A stretch of 64,000 nt of DNA, taken from positions 46,778 through 110,777 of the forward strand of contig NZ_FUYM01000012.1 in NCBI RefSeq assembly GCF_900167915.1. Reading direction: 5' to 3'. Below are positions 8,751 through 15,788 of this stretch, piece after piece. Every line of letters starts with the position of its first letter. The stretch's first letter is position 1. Below the pieces are notes generated by a model that worked only from the letters and a program-made list of their open reading frames with translations, ran no database searches and was not told where the DNA came from. Source of the stretch: Rhizorhabdus histidinilytica. GTDB lineage: Bacteria > Pseudomonadota > Alphaproteobacteria > Sphingomonadales > Sphingomonadaceae. The position numbers and the translations under genes were made by a program.

Positions 8751-9449
8751 ATGCGGGGGCACATCATCAACATCTTGCTGGCGGGCGGGCTGCTGCTGCC
8801 TTCGGTCGCCCGGGCGCAGGACGGGGCCGAGACGCCGGCGGTGTCGATCGCCTATAATGCCGCGCTCGTCTCCGATTATCGCTTCCGCGGGATCAGCTAC
8901 ACGACGCGCCATCCCGCCGTGCAGGTGGGCGCCGACCTGACCACCCGCTCGGGCTGGTTCCTCGGCACCTGGTGGACCAACGTCTCCGACTACGGCACGT
9001 CGAACCTGGAGATCGACCTCTATGGCGGCTATGGCGGCTCGGTCGCTGGGTTCGACTATTCGGCGACGCTCTACACCTATGTCTATCCGGGTGGCGTCGA
9101 CACCGACTATTACGAATTGCAGGGGACGATCGCGCGGACGATCGGCCCGGTCACCTCGACGCTGACGCTCGCCTACACGCCGAACCAGTGGAACACCGAT
9201 CGCGACAATCTCTACGTCGCGCTCGGCTCCGACGTGGCGCTGGGGCAGCTCCCGCTGACCGCGTCGTTCAGCGTCGGCCGCGAGAACGGCAGCTACGACC
9301 ATAAGTGGGACTGGTCGGCGGGCCTGACCTACAAGCTCGACGCGCTCGACCTTTCGGCCACCTATGTCGACAGCAACTATAAGGGGGCGCTCGAAGCCGG
9401 CAAGAACGCCCGCGCCGGCGTCGTCCTGTCGGCCAAGGCCAGCTTCTAG
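8751..9449 (+). CDS. TorF-family putative outer-membrane porin
   Basis: A 232-residue exported beta-barrel protein. The signal peptide is MRGHIINILLAGGLLLPSVARAQ. The mature part begins with the family hallmark SDYRFRGISYTTRHPAVQ, followed by alternating aromatic strands (FLGTWWTNVSDYG, YELQGTIART) and ends in a C-terminal Phe (LSAKASF), as expected for outer-membrane insertion. This matches the TIGR02001/TorF_fam family of uncharacterised proteobacterial proteins. It is a likely monocistronic gene between the GntR regulator and a cyclase-like protein; the solute it might carry is unknown. Confidence 0.88.
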   Translation: MRGHIINILLAGGLLLPSVARAQDGAETPAVSIAYNAALVSDYRFRGISYTTRHPAVQVGADLTTRSGWFLGTWWTNVSDYGTSNLEIDLYGGYGGSVAGFDYSATLYTYVYPGGVDTDYYELQGTIARTIGPVTSTLTLAYTPNQWNTDRDNLYVALGSDVALGQLPLTASFSVGRENGSYDHKWDWSAGLTYKLDALDLSATYVDSNYKGALEAGKNARAGVVLSAKASF

Positions 9450-9461
9450 GGATCGGCGGCG

Positions 9462-10256
9462 ATGGTACGGCTCTTCCTGTCGGTCGACATGGCCGGATCG
9501 ACCCAGTTCAAGGCGCGGTTCACGGATGGCGGAAGCTGGCTCGATACCTTCCGGACCTTCTTCACCAACTTTCCGCTGATGCTGGCCGGGCAGGTCGGCT
9601 TCGCCTTCCTGGAGGAAGGGGAGACGCCGTCGGTCGAGGTATGGAAGGTGATGGGCGACGAGGTGATCTTCGTCGCGACGCCGGCCAGCGCGGAGGAGCT
9701 GGTCAACCTGCTGCTCGCGCTGCTGCGGACGATGAATGCCTATGAGGAGCGCTATCTGGAGGACCTCCCCCTCCGGCTGAAGGGGACCGCCTGGCTCGCC
9801 GACTTCGCGGGGCCCAATATCGAACTGGAGATTCCCGAGCTGTCGGGTGGCGAGAGCGTCCGCGCGATCGACTTCATCGGGCCCGACCTCGACCTAGGCT
9901 TCCGCGTCACCAAATTCGCGCGGCCCGCCTGCCTCACCCTCTCGCTCGACGTCGCCGACCTGGTGCTGACCGCCGACAATGCCGGCCAGGTCGCACTCCA
10001 CCTGATCGGGGCGGAGGAGCTCAAGGGGGTGATGTTCGGCCGGCCCTATCCGATCCTCTGGATGCTGGAGGCAGGCGAGGACTTCAATTTCATGCCGTGG
10101 GAGGTCGAGCAGTGCCCGCACATGGCCCGCGCCACCGGCATGCCGCCGACGCCGGCGTCCGACATCGAACGGGCGATCGCCAATATCCGCCTCTACCTGC
10201 GCAAGATGCACGGGGTGCAGCGCCCCCGGCTGGAGCTCGGCCCACCAACCGCCTGA
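9462..10256 (+). CDS. Small stand-alone nucleotidyl-cyclase-like protein
   Basis: A 264-residue cytoplasmic protein without membrane or sensor domains. The N-terminus MVRLFLSVDMAGSTQFK resembles the first metal motif of class III cyclases (Asp9 with a small loop), and WKVMGDEVIFV resembles the second metal-binding hairpin. DFIGPDLDLGFRVTKFA would stand where other cyclases have the IGDxVNxAxR substrate/transition-state strand, but the Asn is not conserved. The protein may therefore be a divergent cyclase or a non-catalytic relative. Similar minimal cyclases occur in Pycsar-type defence, but no effector gene is adjacent. It follows the porin by only 12 bp and may be co-transcribed. Confidence 0.6.
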   Translation: MVRLFLSVDMAGSTQFKARFTDGGSWLDTFRTFFTNFPLMLAGQVGFAFLEEGETPSVEVWKVMGDEVIFVATPASAEELVNLLLALLRTMNAYEERYLEDLPLRLKGTAWLADFAGPNIELEIPELSGGESVRAIDFIGPDLDLGFRVTKFARPACLTLSLDVADLVLTADNAGQVALHLIGAEELKGVMFGRPYPILWMLEAGEDFNFMPWEVEQCPHMARATGMPPTPASDIERAIANIRLYLRKMHGVQRPRLELGPPTA

Positions 10257-10346
10257 GCCCTCCCTCCCTCACGCTTGGGAGTGACCGGTTTCCATGATAG
10301 CGTCGCCCGCGTGTCCTGGTTCGCCTTTGGGGAAAGGAGAACGGCG

Positions 10347-12113
10347 GTGCCCCAGCTTATCAAGGCCATTGCGTTCGCCGGCATCGGTTTCTCGCTTGCC
10401 AGCTTCATGCCCCCGCCGGTCTTTTCGGCCGCATCCCTCGACGCGCTCGATCCCAGCCGGATCGCAGCGACGCTGTGCGGCCGGCGGGCAGGATCGGGGC
10501 TGTCGCAGAAGCTGCTGATCGCCGCGGCGATCGTAGCGCCGGCCAGCCAGGCGCTGCCGATCCCGCTCTATCCCGACCTCGCCGCTTCGCCCTTCCCGGT
10601 CTCGACGCGCGATCCGCAAGCGCGACGCTATTTCAGCCAGGGCCTGCTGCTCAGCTACGGCTTCAACCATGCCGGCGCGGTCCGCTCGTTCCGCGAGGCC
10701 CAGCGGATCGATCCCGACTGCGCGATGTGCTGGTGGGGCGAGGCGATGGCGCTCGGCCCGAACATCAACGCCCCGATGGACGATCGCGATCGCGACGCGG
10801 CCCTCCGCGCGATGGACCGGGCGATGGCGCTCCGCGGCGGTGCCTCACCGATGGAACGTGCGCTGATCGAGGCGATCGCCCGGCGCTATTCGCGCGATCC
10901 CCAGGCGGATCGCGCCGCGCTCGACGTCGCCTATGCCGATGCGATGCTCGATGCCGCGCGGCGCTTCCCGGCCGACGACGACGTCGCGGTGCTCGCCGCC
11001 GAGGCCGCGATGGACACCACTCCGTGGAACTATTGGGAAGCCGACAAGAAAACCCCGGTCGGCCGCAGCGGCGACGCGGTCCGGCTGATCGAGGGTGTCC
11101 TCCGGCGCAATCCGTCTCAGGCCCAGGCGGCCCATCTCTACATCCACCTGCTCGAGGCGAGCGATCCCGAGCGGGCCGAGGCCGCGGCGGACCGGCTGGC
11201 GGCACCGCTCGTCCCCAGCGCCGCGCATCTCGTCCACATGCCCGGGCACATCTACCAGCTCCGCGGCCGCCACGCGGATTCGATCCGGGTCAACGTCGCC
11301 GCCGCACGCGCCGACGAGGCGTTCATCCGCAGCGCCGGCGATCATGGCCTGGTCCGCTACGGCTATTATCCGCACAACATCCATTTCATCGTCACCAGCG
11401 CGCAGATGGCCGGCGACATGCCCCTGGCGATGCGCGAGGCTCGGCGGCTCAGGACGGTACTCGATCCGGAAACCTCGGCGCGGATGGCCTGGATACAGGC
11501 GATCGATGCCGCCCCCTATTTCGCCATGGCGCAGTTCGCCGAGCCAGCGGCGATCCTCGCCCTGCCCGCCCCCGATCCGCGCCTCTCCTATGCGGCGGCG
11601 ATGCGCCATTATGCGCGGGGGATCGCCTATGCCCAGCGCCGCGACAAGGCCGGCTTCGACGGCGAGATGGCGGCGATGGCGCGGCTCGGGACGTCGGACG
11701 GGATGAAGGCGATGGTCGACCAGGGGGTGCCCGCGCCCGATCTGGTGCGGCTGGCCGAACGGGTCGCGCGCGGGCGCTTCGCCGCCGCGAGCGGCGCCTA
11801 TGACGAGGCGATCGGCTTCTATCGCGAGGCCGCGGCGATCGAGGCGACCATTCCCTATCAGGAACCCGCCTACTGGTATTATCCGGTGCGGCAGTCGCTG
11901 GGCGCGGCCCTGTTCCTGGCGGGCCGGCACGATGCCGCGAGCGACGCCTTCCGCGCCGCGCTCGCGCAGACCCCGAACAATGGCTGGGCGCTCTACGGCC
12001 TCGCCCGCAGCGAAGCGGCGCAGGGCCGCAAGATCGAGGCGGCGGCGGCGCGGAAGGCCTGGTCGAAGGCCTGGCTCGGCGATCCGCGCTGGCTCCGCAT
12101 GGAACGGCTGTAA
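10347..12113 (+). CDS. Exported TPR-repeat protein
   Basis: A 588-residue protein of helical hairpins. The chosen start is GTG 10347, preceded by AAAGGAGA six bases upstream; an ATG at 10275 in the same frame lacks a comparable site. The N-terminus has a hydrophobic export-like stretch (AIAFAGIGFSLASFM). The body has a conserved opening (ARRYFSQGLLLSYGFNHAGA) followed by AVRSFREAQRIDPDCAMCWWG and later TPR-like repeats, for example AASDAFRAALAQTPNNGWAL. This arrangement, including the WWG after the first repeat, is typical of a common but uncharacterised proteobacterial TPR family. No enzyme motif is visible; a scaffolding role is likely. Confidence 0.8.
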   Translation: MPQLIKAIAFAGIGFSLASFMPPPVFSAASLDALDPSRIAATLCGRRAGSGLSQKLLIAAAIVAPASQALPIPLYPDLAASPFPVSTRDPQARRYFSQGLLLSYGFNHAGAVRSFREAQRIDPDCAMCWWGEAMALGPNINAPMDDRDRDAALRAMDRAMALRGGASPMERALIEAIARRYSRDPQADRAALDVAYADAMLDAARRFPADDDVAVLAAEAAMDTTPWNYWEADKKTPVGRSGDAVRLIEGVLRRNPSQAQAAHLYIHLLEASDPERAEAAADRLAAPLVPSAAHLVHMPGHIYQLRGRHADSIRVNVAAARADEAFIRSAGDHGLVRYGYYPHNIHFIVTSAQMAGDMPLAMREARRLRTVLDPETSARMAWIQAIDAAPYFAMAQFAEPAAILALPAPDPRLSYAAAMRHYARGIAYAQRRDKAGFDGEMAAMARLGTSDGMKAMVDQGVPAPDLVRLAERVARGRFAAASGAYDEAIGFYREAAAIEATIPYQEPAYWYYPVRQSLGAALFLAGRHDAASDAFRAALAQTPNNGWALYGLARSEAAQGRKIEAAAARKAWSKAWLGDPRWLRMERL

Positions 12114-12139
12114 GCCCCCCCCTTTCGGCAGCGCGGCCT

Positions 12140-12652
12140 TCAGTAGGGCACTTCGCCGATGACGTTGCCGCCCTCCATATAGCGGCAGACCAATATTTCG
12201 TCCTCTCCGGCGGTGCGGACAGCGCAGCCGACCTCGGTCGTCGTGCGCCAGATGAGCTGGGTGTAGTGGCCGACATCCTCGAAATCGCCGGAGATGCTGA
12301 CGTTCGGGATCTTGGCGAAGCGGAATGCCTTGCGCTCGTCGATCCAGAGGGTGACCATGTCCTCCGGCGAATAGGCGCCCTTTGTCCCCCGCCACAGATT
12401 CTCGCCCTCGACGTCGAGCGACTGGTCATGCTCGATATCGGGCAGGTTCTTGAGATGATCGGCCCAGGCGGCGGCGTGCTGCGCGAGCTCGCCGCTCCAT
12501 TTGAGCGGCGGCACCCCGATCCTCGCCCGCTCGGCATTGTGCGTCGCCAGCAGGCGCTGGTTGAGATCGGCGTCGCTCCACAGCGGTGCGTTGCCGCACA
12601 GTCCGACGCCCATCGCGCATCCAAGCAGAAGCCGTCCTATCGATCCACGCAT
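12140..12652 (-). CDS. CAP-domain (SCP/PR-1-like) exported protein
   Basis: A 170-residue protein with a short signal sequence and a CAP domain. Visible family motifs are TTHNAERA-type LLATHNAERARIGVPPLKW, the HDQSLDVEGENLWRG segment and GHYTQLIWRTTTEVGCA, which is the classic CAP2-like signature. The putative metal/active residues (His and Glu) are present. The N-terminus could be a lipoprotein signal (GVGLCGN). The bacterial CAP family is exported, and function is usually unknown. It starts 12 bp after the stop of the Tat-exported protein gene at 12665, so the two form an operon of secreted products. Confidence 0.87.
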   Translation of the reverse strand: MRGSIGRLLLGCAMGVGLCGNAPLWSDADLNQRLLATHNAERARIGVPPLKWSGELAQHAAAWADHLKNLPDIEHDQSLDVEGENLWRGTKGAYSPEDMVTLWIDERKAFRFAKIPNVSISGDFEDVGHYTQLIWRTTTEVGCAVRTAGEDEILVCRYMEGGNVIGEVPY

Positions 12653-12664
12653 GAGCCGGTCCCG

Positions 12665-13828
12665 TCAGCTTGGCCTGAATTCAGGATTGTTGGTGATCTG
12701 ATAGAGAAGATATTGCGAACTCGACGCGCCGTTGGCGAAGCCTGGGAAGAGGATCGCCTCGCGACCGGCGAAACGGAGCTGCTCGGCGAGCCCCGCACCG
12801 ATCGCCGCCCCGGCGGCAAGCTGGTGCGGATTGAAGATGTTGCGGATGAAGCCGAGCGTCTTGCGGATCGAGGCGCGCTGCGCGGTCGTCAGGCTGTCGG
12901 GCAGGCCCGCGCCATAGGGCGTGCCCGCCTCGATCAGGCGGCGTATCGTCGTGAAGTCGTCGGGCGAGAGGCGCGTCCAGTCCTTCTCGAGCGCCATGTC
13001 CTGGGCGTGGAGGATGACGGCGGTGGCCCAGGCGATGCCGCCGCTGACATAGACCTTGGGTCTCGTCAGCGCCTCGGGCAGCGCCGCGAGCCGCCGGTCG
13101 ATCGTCGGTGCGATGACCTCCCGATAATGATCGGCGGCGCGTGCCCCGAAATCGTCGGTGCGGACGCTGGGATAGCGGAATTTCACCGCGCCGGCGAAGT
13201 TGCGCGTGCCAAAGGGCACCGCCAGGTCATGATAGACGCGGCGGCGGCCTTCGCGGCCATAATAGCCGCCCTTGATATCGGCGCCGCCGATCTCGACGTG
13301 GAGGACCGCCTCGCGATCGTCGGAGGGCACGATCCAGTCGGTTTCGAGCTGCGCCTCCTCGCGCGAGGTGAGCAGCCGCATGCCGATGCCGGTCCGCTCG
13401 CGCAGCATCGCCGGCAGCCGCTCGACGGCCGGCCCGACATAGCTGCGCAAGCCGCTCGATCCGACGATCGCGATCTGCTTGTCGCGCATGTCGTGGTCGC
13501 TCTTCAGCGAAGCGATGTTGCGCGCCACCAGCTCGACTGCGCTGGCGATCATGGTCTCGTCGGCGCCCGGCTGCAGGCTGCTGGCCACCAGCGTCGTGGA
13601 GCTGTCGACCCGGCGCAGGCCGAGCCGCTCATAGCCCGAGGCCGTCGCGTTGTCGCGCAGCTGGCGCTTGTCGATCCGATAGACGGCCGTGGTGACGCCG
13701 GACACGGCAAGGGTGATCAACCCATAGGGCCTATCGTGCGCGGCCGCGGCGAGCACTGGCCTCGGAAACATCGCAAGGCCAGCGGTCATGGCCCCGGCCC
13801 GCATCAAAGCCCGCCGCGTGATCGACAT
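12665..13828 (-). CDS. Tat-exported Ppx/GppA-like (actin-fold) protein
   Basis: A 387-residue protein. The start at 13828 (rather than 13885) places the twin-arginine signal at the very N-terminus: SITRRALMRAGAMTAGLAM, ending before AAAAHDRP. The mature part resembles exopolyphosphatase/GppA: an N-terminal strand region (YGLITLAVSGVTTAVYRIDK), a sequence AIVGSSGLRSYVG where Ppx has AT(S/T)AVR, then LTSREEAQLETD followed by VLHVEIGGADIKGGYYG where Ppx has DIGGGSTE. Ppx/GppA enzymes are normally cytoplasmic, so export is odd. Activity is not assured because the phosphate-binding loop is divergent. It is the first gene before the CAP-domain gene. Confidence 0.6.
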   Translation of the reverse strand: MSITRRALMRAGAMTAGLAMFPRPVLAAAAHDRPYGLITLAVSGVTTAVYRIDKRQLRDNATASGYERLGLRRVDSSTTLVASSLQPGADETMIASAVELVARNIASLKSDHDMRDKQIAIVGSSGLRSYVGPAVERLPAMLRERTGIGMRLLTSREEAQLETDWIVPSDDREAVLHVEIGGADIKGGYYGREGRRRVYHDLAVPFGTRNFAGAVKFRYPSVRTDDFGARAADHYREVIAPTIDRRLAALPEALTRPKVYVSGGIAWATAVILHAQDMALEKDWTRLSPDDFTTIRRLIEAGTPYGAGLPDSLTTAQRASIRKTLGFIRNIFNPHQLAAGAAIGAGLAEQLRFAGREAILFPGFANGASSSQYLLYQITNNPEFRPS

Positions 13829-13945
13829 GAGTCCCCACTCTCGATTCGATAGCGGAATGATCTGCTCGAACGAGGTTCTCGACAACAGCTATTTTGAGGG
13901 TGCCGGCCGAGCGGAGGCGGCGGCCGAACGCGGCCGACGTTCCCC

Positions 13946-15553
13946 CTACCGCCTGACCACCAGGATCGCGATGTCGTCGAACTGCGGCGCGGCGCCGACG
14001 AAGGCGCCGACCCGATCGGCAAGGCTCGTCGCGATCGAGCGGGCGGTGCGGTCGGCGGGCAGCATCGAAAGCGTCTCGACGATGCCCTCGACGGTGAACT
14101 GCGCCTCGTCGGCGCGGGTCGCCTCGGACACGCCGTCGGTGAACAGCACCAGCGCATCGCCCTTGCCGAGGCGGACGGACGCTCCGTCGAACGCGGCGTC
14201 GTCGAACACGCCGAGCGCCATGCCCTCGGGCTTGTCGAGCCGCGTCACGCTGCCGTCGGCGCGGAGCAGATAGGGCGCTTCATGGCCCGCGTCGCTGTAG
14301 GCGACGGTGCCGTCGCGCAGGTCGATGATCCCGGCGAACGCGGTGACGAACAGGTTGGCGGCATTGTCGCGCGCCAGCTCGACATTGACCCGCGCCATCA
14401 GGTCGGCAGTCGACACGGCCGACAGCGCGTTCGCCTTGAACAGGGTGCTGGTCATCGCCATGAACAAGGCCGCCGGCACGCCCTTGCCCGACACGTCGCC
14501 GATCACGAAGAACAGCCGGTTCTCGTCGATCATCACATAATTGTAGAGATCGCCGCCGACCTCCTTGGCCGGTTCGAGCAGCGCATAGATGTCGATGTCC
14601 TCGCGCTCCGGAAAGGGCGGGAAGCGGCGCGGGACCATGCCGATCTGGATGTCGCGCGCGGCCGACAGCTCGCCCTCGACCCGCTCGCGCGCCGCCGTCG
14701 CCGCCTGGATCTCGATCAGGTAGCGTTGCAGGCGGGAGATCATCCCCGACATCGCCTCGGCGAGGCTGCCCACCTCGTCGGCGCGCGAGCCGCTGATCGC
14801 CTGCATCGCTCGCATCTCCTCCTCGTTCGACTGGAAGCTGCGCTCCTCGATGTTGCGGGTGTAGGAGGTCAGCCGCTCGAGCGGCCCCGTGATCCGGGTG
14901 ATCAGGAGCGACCCGACCACCATCGACAGCACGAAGGTCGCGAAGCCGACCAGGATGGAGGTGCGCAGCGCGCCCGCCAGCCGCTGGTCCAGCGAATCGA
15001 GCGCGATATCGGCGCCGATGACATGGATGCGCCCGTCGGGCGAGCGGACCGGCATGTAGATCGACCGGAAGCGGCCGAAGCTGTCCTCATATTCGTCGAA
15101 GCGGACGCGGCCGTCGCGGAAGCTGCTGTAGAGCTTGGCGGGGGCGGTGTCGTAGCGGGTGAAGAAGCCGGTCTCGGTTCCTTCCTCGATCTCCCGCTGG
15201 GTAGCGCTGGTCGCGACCGTATAGATATGCGGCCCGAACTGCATGTAACTGTAGACATAGACGAGGTTCGAACGGTTGGAGAAGCGCGACAGCCGGGCCT
15301 GGATCCGGTCGAACTCGGCCGTCGGGATCGAATCGGGACCGTGGATGCGGCGGTGATAGCCTTGCGGGATGATCTCGCGCGCCGCGTGCACCGCGGTCAT
15401 CAGGCGGTCGTCGATGCCGCTGATGATCTCCCGCCGGTCGATCGAATAGAGCATCGTGGAATAGGCGATCGCGGCGACGAGGTTCAGCACGAACAGCAGC
15501 AGCAGCAATTGCGGCCGCAGGCCGAAGCGGCGACGGCGCTCGATCTCGCTCAC
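13946..15553 (-). CDS. Membrane PP2C (SpoIIE/RsbU-type) serine phosphatase
   Basis: A roughly 535-residue phosphatase of the partner-switching type. TM1 (LLLLLFVLNLVAAIAYSTML) is followed by a periplasmic sensor domain (about residues 40-200), TM2 (SILVGFATFVLSMVVGSLLI), a HAMP linker and a C-terminal SpoIIE domain. The catalytic metal residues are intact: EVGGDLYNY, GDVSGKGVPAALFMAM, FTDGVSEA and FDDIAILVV. Such enzymes dephosphorylate a STAS-domain antagonist, and a STAS gene lies nearby at 20895. The GTG start at 15553 has AAGGGG upstream; a GTG at 15604 would add 17 residues. The gene is divergent from the HEAT-carrier operon across a palindrome-rich gap. Confidence 0.9.
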   Translation of the reverse strand: MSEIERRRRFGLRPQLLLLLFVLNLVAAIAYSTMLYSIDRREIISGIDDRLMTAVHAAREIIPQGYHRRIHGPDSIPTAEFDRIQARLSRFSNRSNLVYVYSYMQFGPHIYTVATSATQREIEEGTETGFFTRYDTAPAKLYSSFRDGRVRFDEYEDSFGRFRSIYMPVRSPDGRIHVIGADIALDSLDQRLAGALRTSILVGFATFVLSMVVGSLLITRITGPLERLTSYTRNIEERSFQSNEEEMRAMQAISGSRADEVGSLAEAMSGMISRLQRYLIEIQAATAARERVEGELSAARDIQIGMVPRRFPPFPEREDIDIYALLEPAKEVGGDLYNYVMIDENRLFFVIGDVSGKGVPAALFMAMTSTLFKANALSAVSTADLMARVNVELARDNAANLFVTAFAGIIDLRDGTVAYSDAGHEAPYLLRADGSVTRLDKPEGMALGVFDDAAFDGASVRLGKGDALVLFTDGVSEATRADEAQFTVEGIVETLSMLPADRTARSIATSLADRVGAFVGAAPQFDDIAILVVRR

Positions 15554-15612
15554 GCGATCTTGCCCCTTGCATCCACCCGCATTCCCCCCGAAGCTGTTGC
15601 CCACGCTCGACC

Positions 15613-15737
15613 AGACCTTGATCGTTTCAGGCTGAATCAGCCTGAAACGTGAATCAAGGTCTCGACTATTTGAAGAGAGCCTGATTCACGTCGTCGGCGG
15701 AAGCGCAAAGCGCTTCCACCTCAAACGATCAGGCTCT
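15613..15737. repeat. Nested palindromic repeats between the phosphatase and carrier genes
   Basis: The roughly 125-bp gap holds two hairpins. The first, 15613-15662, has outer arms AGACCTTGAT/ATCAAGGTCT and inner arms GTTTCAGGCT/AGCCTGAAAC. The second, 15676-15737, has arms AGAGCCTGAT/ATCAGGCTCT enclosing a smaller hairpin GGAAGCGC-AAA-GCGCTTCC at 15699-15717. The terminal part of the second (GCGCTTCCACCT, then GATCAGGCTCTA) recurs at 59190-59227 upstream of moaA, so it is a dispersed element. It may also carry divergent promoters or terminators. Confidence 0.8.
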
Positions 15738-15788
15738 ATCGCACCGGCGGGGCGCCAGCGGTAGTCCCAACGGCATGAAGGGGGAACT

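Noticed and set aside
9462..10256. Pycsar anti-phage system
   Set aside because: Only a cyclase-like protein is present. Neighbours are a porin and a TPR protein, not a TM or TIR effector with a cyclic-nucleotide domain.
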